Shown here piece by piece: positions 57,269 through 64,000 of a stretch of DNA of 64,000 bases; the stretch's first letter is position 1; each line of letters begins with the position of its first letter. Made by a program: the position numbers and the translations under genes. Source of the DNA: Saliniramus fredricksonii (lineage in GTDB: Bacteria; Pseudomonadota; Alphaproteobacteria; Rhizobiales; Beijerinckiaceae); the NCBI RefSeq assembly GCF_900094735.1, contig NZ_FMBM01000002.1, forward strand, positions 1,302,001-1,366,000. Reading direction: 5' to 3'. The notes under the pieces are model-generated. The model searched no databases, had not been told where the DNA came from, and worked only from the letters and a program-made list of their open reading frames with translations.

Positions 57269-57372
57269 GATCGCGCAAACAAACCGACATGCCAGCCTTG
57301 TGCGACTGCCGCACGCGCCGTCGCCGCTCCGATACCGCTCGAAGCGCCGGTAATGAAAAGTGCCTTGCTCAT
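57269..57372 (-). pseudogene. Short-chain dehydrogenase, N-terminal part (split by IS)
   Basis: ATG at 57372 with AAGGAC upstream. It reads MSKALFITGASSGIGAATAR, the NAD(P)-binding TGxxxGIG motif of SDRs, up to HVGLFARS at the insertion point. It continues at 54480 on the far side of the IS. Without the IS the gene encodes a 223-residue enzyme. Confidence 0.9.
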
Positions 57373-57430
57373 GTCGGGTCCTTGTTCCGCAAAACGCTGA
57401 TGGGCGGACAATGATTTCGCGGCGGTTTGG

Positions 57431-57724
57431 TTGCGTACCGTCGTCCTCGGCAGGTCCGTTGCGAGGATGCGCGCGCCGGTGCGCCTGCCTGGTGAAACGG
57501 TCCTGCCCGGCGCATTTCACCTCAACACTCACGCGGGGAGGGAATGCTTGGCCCTCGCGCTTGCCCGCAAGCACTTCGACATGGGCATGATCCACATCAA
57601 CTCTTTCGGTGCCGCCGATCCGAATATGCCGTTCGGCGGGGTCAAGGATTTCGGATGCGGCCGTGAACACGGCGACTTTGGCATGAAGGAATTCGTCAGC
57701 GCAAAATCGATCTTCCTGCCCTGA
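57431..57724 (+). pseudogene. C-terminal remnant of an aldehyde dehydrogenase
   Basis: The final ~65 residues are clear: MGMIHINSFGAADPNMPFGG, then VKDFGCGREHGDFGMKEF and SAKSIFLP, the closing part of the ALDH superfamily. The catalytic Cys and NAD-binding parts are missing. Sequence upstream of about 57540 does not look like ALDH. It is a leftover of a gene lost in the rearrangements of this region. Confidence 0.8.
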
Positions 57725-58026
57725 GGCTCGACCCCGGAATCCTGCTGATGCGTTTCCAGAAAAGCTATCAAAAGATGTAAAAGTGGCATGCTCCGCCGCT
57801 GCGGAACAGGCACCGGCCTTGCGGATCAGAATAAACCGGGGCCGGAACCACACCAAAATTCCGCTGCGACATTCTGCATGAATTGACATCAATCGACCGT
57901 CAGTGGTCCGTTTGGGCTCTGCCCCACAACCTGATCGATGAGCCATATTTTGGAACCGTGACGTTATCGCGTGCATTTGCGTCGTGTCGTAGGGAAACGC
58001 GCAGCAGGAAGAGGAGTCGCTTGAAG
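57725..58026. promoter_or_regulatory. Intergenic region upstream of egtB
   Basis: 302 bp without a gene. GAGGAG near 58011 precedes the egtB start. The promoter is expected here; no operator is recognised. In-frame codons upstream of 58027 (from 57883) do not look like EgtB. Confidence 0.45.
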
Positions 58027-59277
58027 ATGAACAGCACCAAAGCCGCCGCCATCGCCCCCGATGAGGCCATCGCATTCTTCGCCGACACACGCGCACAGAC
58101 CGAGGCGCTTGTCGCGCCTCTCGTGCCGGAAGACCTGATGCTGCAGTCGATGGAGGATGCCAGCCCCGCCAAGTGGCATCTCGCGCACACGACATGGTTC
58201 TTCGAAGAGTTCGTCGTGAGAAAGTATCTTCCGGATTATCGCGCGATCGACGATCGCTTCGCCTTTCTTTTCAATTCGTATTACGTGCAAGCCGGCCCAC
58301 GACACGCCCGTGACAAGCGGGGGATGATTTCCCGTCCGGACAATGCGGCGGTCATGGCCTATCGCGCCCATGTCGACGAGGCGCTCGGGAGCTTGCTCGG
58401 CGGCGACCGCGATGACGGCGACGAGATCGCGGAACTGGTGGAACTCGGCTGCCATCACGAGATGCAGCATCAGGAACTGCTCGTGACCGACCTGCTCCAC
58501 GGTCTTTCCCATAACCCGCTCCTGCCGGCTTATCGCGCCCCCGAACCGATGCCGGTCACCGGCGAGGTGCCGCTGGAATTCACCCGGCGCGAGGGTGGGC
58601 TCGTCGAGATCGGCCATGACGGAAACGGCTTCGCCTATGATTGCGAGGGGCCGCGCCACAAGACCTGGCTTGAGCCATTCGCGATTGCGCAAAGACCGGT
58701 GACGAATCGGGACTGGATCCGGTTCATGGAGGATGGCGGCTATGAGAACCAGGCGCTCTGGCTGAGCGACGGCTGGGCCTGCTGCCAGCGCGAGGGCTGG
58801 GACACGCCGCTCTACTGGTGGCATCAGGACGATGCCTGGTGGAACTACACCCTGCGCGGCCCCCAGCCCATCAATCCGGATGCGCCTGTATGCCATGTCA
58901 GCTATTATGAGGCCGATGCCTTCGCGCGCTGGGCCGGCGCGCGGCTACCCACGGAGGCGGAGTGGGAGGTCTCGTTCCGTGATCAGCCCATAACCGGTAA
59001 TTTCCTCGAGAAATCGCAGTTCCGGCCGCTCCCCGGCAACGGGCCCTGGGGCGATGTCTGGGAGTGGACGCAGAGTCCGTTCACCCCCTATCCGGGCTTT
59101 CGCCCGCCGGAAGGCGCGATCGGCGAGTACAATGGCAAGTTCATGGTGAACCAGCTGGTCTTGCGCGGCGGCTCCTGCGCCACGCCCGCCGCACAGATGC
59201 GTCCGACCTACAGGACGTTCTTCTATCCGCACCAGCGCTGGCAGATGATGGGCCTGCGGCTGGCGAGGGACCTTTGA
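58027..59277 (+). CDS. egtB: Ergothioneine biosynthesis sulfoxide synthase EgtB
   Basis: 416 residues. A non-haem iron enzyme joining trimethylhistidine (hercynine) to gamma-glutamylcysteine or cysteine with oxygen. The DinB-like N-terminal domain supplies the iron ligands: His in AHTTWFFEEF and the H-x-x-x-H-x-E in HHEMQHQELL. The C-terminal FGE-sulfatase domain has HKTWLEPFAIAQRPVTNRDW, in parts, WEWTQSPF and VLRGGSCAT. It ends directly at egtD (TGA-G-ATG). Confidence 0.94.
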   Translation: MNSTKAAAIAPDEAIAFFADTRAQTEALVAPLVPEDLMLQSMEDASPAKWHLAHTTWFFEEFVVRKYLPDYRAIDDRFAFLFNSYYVQAGPRHARDKRGMISRPDNAAVMAYRAHVDEALGSLLGGDRDDGDEIAELVELGCHHEMQHQELLVTDLLHGLSHNPLLPAYRAPEPMPVTGEVPLEFTRREGGLVEIGHDGNGFAYDCEGPRHKTWLEPFAIAQRPVTNRDWIRFMEDGGYENQALWLSDGWACCQREGWDTPLYWWHQDDAWWNYTLRGPQPINPDAPVCHVSYYEADAFARWAGARLPTEAEWEVSFRDQPITGNFLEKSQFRPLPGNGPWGDVWEWTQSPFTPYPGFRPPEGAIGEYNGKFMVNQLVLRGGSCATPAAQMRPTYRTFFYPHQRWQMMGLRLARDL

Positions 59278-59278
59278 G

Positions 59279-60253
59279 ATGGACAGGATATCGGGCATGA
59301 ACGAGACGGTGACGCAAAATACCGAACTCCTGAGGGAGGCCCTCGCGGGACTGCGCGCCACCCCGAAGGAACTGCAGCCGAAATGGTTCTACGACAGCCG
59401 GGGCAGCACCCTGTTCGAGGAGATTACCGCGCTTCCGGAATATTACGTGACCCGGACGGAGCGCGCCGTCCTGCGCGACAATGTGGGAATGATCGCGGAT
59501 TATGTGCCGGAGGGTACGGCGCTGGTCGAACTCGGCAGCGGCGCCAGCACGAAGACCCGCATCCTGCTTGATGCGCTGGACGCCGTCGGCACCTATGTCC
59601 CGGTCGATATCTCGGAGGACTTCCTCAGATCCGTGGCGCAGGATATCGATCGCAGCTATCCGGGCCTCGAAGTCGTGCCGCTCGCCGGCGACTTGATGGA
59701 AGATCTGACCCTGCCCGGCATCGTGGCCGGGCGGCCCATCGTCGGCTTCTTTCCCGGCTCGACCCTGGGCAATCTGGAGCCACCCGAAGCACGCGCCCTG
59801 CTGCGCCGGGTACGCGGCTGGCCCGGTATTGCCGGGCTCATACTCGGCATCGATCTCGTGAAGGATTCGCGGGTCCTCGAACGCGCCTATGACGACGCGC
59901 AGGGGGTAACCGCCGCGTTCAACCGCAACATCCTCGCCCGGCTCAACCGGGAGGCGGGAGGAGCCTTCGATCCGGACAGTTTCGGGCATGAGGCACGCTG
60001 GAATGCGGAAAAGTCACGCATCGAGATGCATCTCGTGAGCAGAACCGATCAGGATGTGCCGCTCGGCCCGGAGACTGTGTCGTTCAAGGCCGGAGAGAGC
60101 ATCCATACCGAGAACAGCCACAAATACACCCGTGAGAGCCTGACGGAGATGGCGGCGGCGAGCGGCTGGACGGTCGCCGAGTTCCTGACTGACGACGACG
60201 GATGGTTCGCCGTGGCCGTGCTGAGGCCGGATGATGTGTCGATAACGGGTTAG
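59279..60253 (+). CDS. egtD: L-histidine N-alpha-methyltransferase EgtD
   Basis: 324 residues. Trimethylates histidine to hercynine with three SAM, the first step of ergothioneine synthesis. It starts MDRISGMNETVTQ (ATG 59279, or 59297). Features: QPKWFYDSRGSTLFEEIT, the SAM loop VELGSGASTKT, FPGSTLGNLEP and the C-terminal IHTENSHKYT, all EgtD signatures. One base separates it from egtB, so the two are translationally coupled. egtA, egtC and egtE are not in the window, typical of alphaproteobacteria. Confidence 0.95.
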   Translation: MDRISGMNETVTQNTELLREALAGLRATPKELQPKWFYDSRGSTLFEEITALPEYYVTRTERAVLRDNVGMIADYVPEGTALVELGSGASTKTRILLDALDAVGTYVPVDISEDFLRSVAQDIDRSYPGLEVVPLAGDLMEDLTLPGIVAGRPIVGFFPGSTLGNLEPPEARALLRRVRGWPGIAGLILGIDLVKDSRVLERAYDDAQGVTAAFNRNILARLNREAGGAFDPDSFGHEARWNAEKSRIEMHLVSRTDQDVPLGPETVSFKAGESIHTENSHKYTRESLTEMAAASGWTVAEFLTDDDGWFAVAVLRPDDVSITG

Positions 60254-60259
60254 AACTCC

Positions 60260-60280
60260 CGGCCCGACAGAGTCGGGCCG
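60260..60280 (+). terminator. Hairpin after egtD
   Basis: CGGCCCGAC, loop AGA, GTCGGGCCG, 7 bp after the egtD stop. GC-only 9-bp stem, followed by CAAAGGG rather than T-residues. It lies between the converging egtBD and TRAP operons, where a terminator is expected. Confidence 0.65.
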
Positions 60281-60365
60281 CAAAGGGCTCTGAGCCGCGA
60301 CGATGTGATTGCGACATTGATCACGCCCGGCAGCATCACAATGCGCCGGGCGAGATCCGACTGCT

Positions 60366-61415
60366 TCAGTTCTCGACGCCGAGCTCGGCGGCGATGCGCT
60401 CGATCTCGGATTCGTAGAAGGCCAGCGCCGCCTCACCATCGACACCGCGCTCATTGGCAGCCTCGACCCATTCGTCACGGATGAAGGCCAGGGCCTCGCC
60501 GACTTCTTCCTGCAATTCCGGCGGCAGATCATAGAATACGGTCCCGCCCTCTTCGAGCTTGCCGATGGCTTCCTCTTCCTCCGATTGCCACATCTCGGCG
60601 AAACGGCGCACCAGCGCCTCGCCGCTGAGCGCATCCAGCGCCGCCTTGTCGGCATCGGAAAGGCGCTCATAAGCCGCTTCGCTCATCACCACATATTGGC
60701 TCGAATGGGCAAAGCCGCCGGGAATGATCGAGACATGGGTAAGGTATTCGGTGAGGTTGAAGTTGTAGACCGTCTCCAGCTGCTGGAACATTCCGTCGAT
60801 GACACCGCGCGAGATCTGCTCGTAGGCATCGGTCACGGAGGATGAGATCGGCACCATGCCGAGCGTATTGGTCACCTGCTCGACCACGGGACCCGGCACG
60901 CGGATGCGCTTGCCTTCGACGGCATCCATGCTGGTGAGCAGGTCCCCGTTCATGGTCAGCTGGTAGGGGCCGTTGGTCCACAGGCCGAGCAGGCGCGTGC
61001 CCTCGTGCTCGTTCGCATCCATGAAGTAACGCTCATAGGTGTTCCAGTAGGCCAGCGAATTGACCACGGCATGGTTGTGCGTGAGCGGCAATTCGCCGAG
61101 CTGGGTCAGCACGAACCGCCCCGGCGTGTAGCCGTGAACCGAAAAGGCGAGATCGGCCACCTCGTTGGCGACGAGATCGAAATGGCCGGGAGGCGGCCCG
61201 AGCGCGGGCATGACCTCGACGCTGACGCGGCCCTCCGTCGCCTCGCTGAGCTCCTGCCCCCAGGGCTCGATCACCCGCGTGATGATCGGATGGGTGGCGG
61301 GCACCCAGTTGGAGTAGCGCAGGACGATGTCCTCCGCCTGGACCGAGGCGCCCGCGCCGAATACGGCAAGAGCGAGTCCGGCTGCGGAGCCTGTCAGGAA
61401 TTGTCTGATATGCAT
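60366..61415 (-). CDS. dctP: TRAP transporter solute-binding protein, DctP family
   Basis: 349 residues with a Sec signal (MHIRQFLTGSAAGLALAVFG, cleavage near SVQAED). DctP features: LRYSNWVPATHPI, the FDLVANEVADLAFSVHGYTPGRF region, and KRIRVPGPVVEQVTNTLG with the conserved ligand-binding Arg. Substrate probably an organic acid. It is transcribed last in the leftward order dctQ-dctM-dctP, after an aldo/keto reductase. Confidence 0.92.
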   Translation of the reverse strand: MHIRQFLTGSAAGLALAVFGAGASVQAEDIVLRYSNWVPATHPIITRVIEPWGQELSEATEGRVSVEVMPALGPPPGHFDLVANEVADLAFSVHGYTPGRFVLTQLGELPLTHNHAVVNSLAYWNTYERYFMDANEHEGTRLLGLWTNGPYQLTMNGDLLTSMDAVEGKRIRVPGPVVEQVTNTLGMVPISSSVTDAYEQISRGVIDGMFQQLETVYNFNLTEYLTHVSIIPGGFAHSSQYVVMSEAAYERLSDADKAALDALSGEALVRRFAEMWQSEEEEAIGKLEEGGTVFYDLPPELQEEVGEALAFIRDEWVEAANERGVDGEAALAFYESEIERIAAELGVEN

Positions 61416-61465
61416 GTCTTTTTCCCCTCTGTTGATGGTTTTGTTCGGCTACGTCATTCCGCCGC

Positions 61466-62752
61466 TCACATCAGCGAGGGCAGGAACAGGACGATCCCCG
61501 GAAACGCGATGACGAGGATCAGTTTGAGGATGTCGGGCACGAGAAAGATCAGCACCCCGGCGAAAAGCGTGCGCAAACCGATATGCGGCAGAACCGAGCG
61601 GAGCATGTAGACGTTGAGCCCGATCGGCGGCGAGATCAACGCGATCTCGACCACCATCACGATCAGGATCCCGAACCAGACCGGATCGATCCCCAGCGAG
61701 ACGATGACAGGGAAGATGATCGGAATGGTGAGCAGGATCATCGACATGCTCTCCAGCACCATGCCGAGCAGGATATAGATCCCGCAGATGATCATCAGGA
61801 TCCAGAAGGGTGAAAGGTCGAGCCCGCGCACGAAACCACCCAGCATGCGCGGCAGGCCCGCCATGTTGAGGAAGTTGCCCAGCACCAGCGCGCCCATGAT
61901 CACGAAAAAGATCATCGCCGAGGTCACCGCAGTTTCCACCAGCGTCTCGACCAGCCCGTTCCAGCTCAGCGCCCCGCGCGCCAGGGCGAACAGGAATGCC
62001 CCGAAGGCGCCGATTCCGGCCGCCTCCGTCGGTGTGAAGATGCCGCCATAGATGCCCCCCATGACGATGACGAACAGCGCGATCACCGGCCAGACCTTCG
62101 CCAGCGCGCGCCCCCGCTCGCCCCATGAAGCCCGCTCCCCGGGCGGGCCCCAGGCGGGTCTGATCCGGGTGACCACGAGGATGGTGAGCATGTAGAGCCC
62201 CACCGCGATCAGCCCGGGCACGATCCCGGCGATGAAGAGCTTGCTGATCGAGGTCTCGGTGAGGATACCGTAGACGAGCAGCACCACGCTCGGCGGGATC
62301 AGAATGCCCAGCGTGCCCCCGGCGGCGATCGAGCCGGCGGAGAGGATATCCGCGTAGCCGTAGCGGCGCATCGAGGGATAGGCCACCCGCGCCATGGACG
62401 CCGTGGTGGCCATGCTGGATCCCGAGATCGCGGCAAAGCCGCCACAGGCGAGGATCGTGGCCTGGGCCAGGCCACCGCGGACATGGCCGACCATCGTATG
62501 GGCCGCATCATAGAGCTCGTTGCCGATGCGCGCGCGATTGATGAAATTGCCCATCAGCAGGAACAGCGGGATCACCGACAGCCCGTAATTGTTGACCAGT
62601 GCATAGGCCGTCTGCGCCGTCATGAAGGCTGCCGGGCGCCAGCTCGTCAGCATGGCGAAGCCACCGATCCCGACCGCCAGCATGGCGACACCCACCGGCA
62701 CGCGCAGCATGATCAGGGTGAAGACGATGATCAGTCCGAATCCCGCCTCCAT
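61466..62752 (-). CDS. dctM: TRAP transporter large permease, DctM family
   Basis: 428 residues, about 12 TM helices. Begins MEAGFGLIIVFTLIMLRVPVGVAM. It contains the DctM signature GILIPPSVVLLVYG and the second-half mirror ISPPIGLNVYMLRSV. It carries out sodium-coupled import with DctQ and DctP. Ends 50 bp before dctP. Confidence 0.94.
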   Translation of the reverse strand: MEAGFGLIIVFTLIMLRVPVGVAMLAVGIGGFAMLTSWRPAAFMTAQTAYALVNNYGLSVIPLFLLMGNFINRARIGNELYDAAHTMVGHVRGGLAQATILACGGFAAISGSSMATTASMARVAYPSMRRYGYADILSAGSIAAGGTLGILIPPSVVLLVYGILTETSISKLFIAGIVPGLIAVGLYMLTILVVTRIRPAWGPPGERASWGERGRALAKVWPVIALFVIVMGGIYGGIFTPTEAAGIGAFGAFLFALARGALSWNGLVETLVETAVTSAMIFFVIMGALVLGNFLNMAGLPRMLGGFVRGLDLSPFWILMIICGIYILLGMVLESMSMILLTIPIIFPVIVSLGIDPVWFGILIVMVVEIALISPPIGLNVYMLRSVLPHIGLRTLFAGVLIFLVPDILKLILVIAFPGIVLFLPSLM

Positions 62753-62761
62753 CGCCTGACC

Positions 62762-63271
62762 TCACTCGACAGCCGGGCCGTCACCCGGCTTGCGGATCAC
62801 CATGGCGATGAGGGCTGCGATGGCGGCGACGCCAAACAGCACCGCCATGAAGGTCGCAAACGGCGCATGGGGAATGCCGCCGAACAGCGATTGTGCGTTC
62901 TGCCGGTCCAGTTGCGCGGCATAGTTCCAAAGCAGCATGGCAAGGAGGGCGAACAATCCCGCAGCCATGAGTCCGGCGAGCCAGTGCAGCAGCGTGGCCG
63001 CGCGTGGGACCAGATCCGCGACCAGCGACGCCTCGACGTGCCGCCCCTGCAGGCTGACCAGTGGCAGCGCTGACAGGATCATCAGGCACATGAGGAATTC
63101 GATGATCTCGTAGGCACCCCGTATCGGCGCATTGAACAGATAGCGCCCCGCCACATCAGCGACCATCAGGGCCATGATCACAAACATCATCAACGCCGCC
63201 ACCGGTGCGAGCACCCGACGGATCAGGCTCGCCGTGACACCCAGAGCTTGACGGAGCGGGGCAGGTCTCAT
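62762..63271 (-). CDS. dctQ: TRAP transporter small permease, DctQ family
   Basis: 169 residues, four TM helices. DVAGRYLFNAPIRGAYEIIEFLM is the family's conserved segment. It lies 9 bp before dctM and 9 bp after the aldo/keto reductase. Confidence 0.92.
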   Translation of the reverse strand: MRPAPLRQALGVTASLIRRVLAPVAALMMFVIMALMVADVAGRYLFNAPIRGAYEIIEFLMCLMILSALPLVSLQGRHVEASLVADLVPRAATLLHWLAGLMAAGLFALLAMLLWNYAAQLDRQNAQSLFGGIPHAPFATFMAVLFGVAAIAALIAMVIRKPGDGPAVE

Positions 63272-63280
63272 CGGCCCCTC

Positions 63281-64000
63281 TCAGTTCCGACCAGGCTGCG
63301 CGGCATGGACCGGCGCATCGGGGCGGGTGTTGAGATCGTATTTCATGATCCGCCCGTGCCGTCCCTGACGATCGCCCTCGAGCCCGTAGACTGGCCCGTT
63401 CGGCCCACGCGCCTGCGCCAGCACGGCTGCGATCGCTGCGCGATCAGCATCGTCGAGGGAGAAGCGGAAGATCTGCAGGGTCTTGTCGAGATGGCGGGCA
63501 TAGCGCGCGCCCACGATGACTGCGGCCACCTGCGGCTGGTCGAGCACATGCCGCGATGCCACGGCTGAGAGCGAGACGCCATGTTTCTCACCAATCCGCG
63601 CCAGTGTCGCCAGCAATTCCTGGAACAGCTCCCAGGGGCCGAATTCGTCGATGATCAGACGATATTTCACCAGCGAACGATTCTCGAAGGCGAAGCCCGG
63701 ATCGGCCCGACCGAGCCAGGATTCGGTTAGGAACCCGCCGGCAAGCGTACCATAGCACAGGAGATGCACGTCGTTTGCACCCGCCCAGGGCACGAGGGTA
63801 CCTTCCGGGCGCCGGTCGAGCAGCGAATATTGCACCTGCGCGGACACGATATCGACACCGGCGGCGCGGAACCGTTCGATCGGCGCATGATCCCAGTTGG
63901 TCACCCCGACATGACGCAGCTTGCCCTTGTCCTGCGCCCGCTTGAGCGCTTCGAGGGCACGCATCACGTCGCCGGTGGCGAGGTCCCACCAGAAGAACTG
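63281..64000 (-). CDS. Aldo/keto reductase, C-terminal part (5' end outside window)
   Basis: 239 residues visible, the frame open to the right edge. It reads FFWWDLATGDVMRALEALKRAQDKGKLRHVGVTNWD in parts, then the strand with VSAQVQYSLLDRRPE, typical of AKRs, and the NADP-binding end. The catalytic Tyr/Lys region lies outside. It is the leading gene of the TRAP operon, so it may process the imported substrate. Confidence 0.85.
   Translation of the reverse strand, partial: QFFWWDLATGDVMRALEALKRAQDKGKLRHVGVTNWDHAPIERFRAAGVDIVSAQVQYSLLDRRPEGTLVPWAGANDVHLLCYGTLAGGFLTESWLGRADPGFAFENRSLVKYRLIIDEFGPWELFQELLATLARIGEKHGVSLSAVASRHVLDQPQVAAVIVGARYARHLDKTLQIFRFSLDDADRAAIAAVLAQARGPNGPVYGLEGDRQGRHGRIMKYDLNTRPDAPVHAAQPGRN

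Overview
GC-rich (mid-60s % by eye) chromosomal window from an alphaproteobacterium, probably order Hyphomicrobiales. Pointers are codon usage, the ergothioneine genes egtB-egtD, a UDP-xylose/exopolysaccharide locus, TRAP and dipeptide-type ABC importers, and small secreted proteins with a PSGFGRTASC-like end. The genus cannot be fixed from sequence alone. I see no rRNA or tRNA gene.

Region 1 (1-15533) is a complete but rearranged type I-E CRISPR-Cas locus. The 3' part of cas3 enters from the left edge and is followed by array 1 (26 repeats), a two-gene island (a 2-TM GAF-like protein and a small protein), and array 2 (35 repeats). A 700-bp non-coding interval follows, with decayed repeats, hairpins and a four-codon micro-ORF behind a perfect Shine-Dalgarno. 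Then come cas8e-cse2-cas7e-cas5e-cas6e-cas1-cas2 and array 3 (22 full repeats plus one cut). All three arrays share one repeat and one duplicated leader (TTGACA box plus an IHF-like site at fixed spacing) and all point rightward, about 81 spacers in total.

Region 2 (15533-20070) is an insertion-sequence graveyard. An IS256-family element cuts array 3 inside a repeat, followed by an IS3-family element and an IS5-family transposase split by a second IS256-family element. Most of the transposases carry visible disabling mutations.

Region 3 (20300-29011) is an envelope-polysaccharide locus: galE, two GH26-like secreted hydrolase paralogues, a lipoprotein, a cellulose-synthase-like GT2, UDP-glucose dehydrogenase and UDP-glucuronate decarboxylase (UDP-Glc to UDP-GlcA to UDP-Xyl).

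Region 4 (29665-37232) is an unusual type I secretion cluster: a DSFN-repeat acidic protein, a 661-residue protein with internal repeats, an ABC exporter, an HlyD adaptor and a LuxR-type regulator. With the putative small RNA upstream of cas8e, it is the best candidate here for an undescribed system.

Region 5 (37566-49670) holds a CPA2 antiporter, a patch of decayed genes, a 5'-nucleotidase, and a LysR-controlled operon joining a dipeptide-type ABC importer to two phosphatases, which suggests uptake and dephosphorylation of a phosphorylated compound.

Region 6 (49671-57724) holds a methyltransferase, a truncated superfamily I helicase, and a short-chain dehydrogenase split by an IS256-family element (9-bp target duplication) that was itself split by an IS110/IS1111-type element.

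Region 7 (58027-64000) holds egtB-egtD, a TRAP transporter (dctP, dctM, dctQ, leftward) and an aldo/keto reductase running off the right edge.
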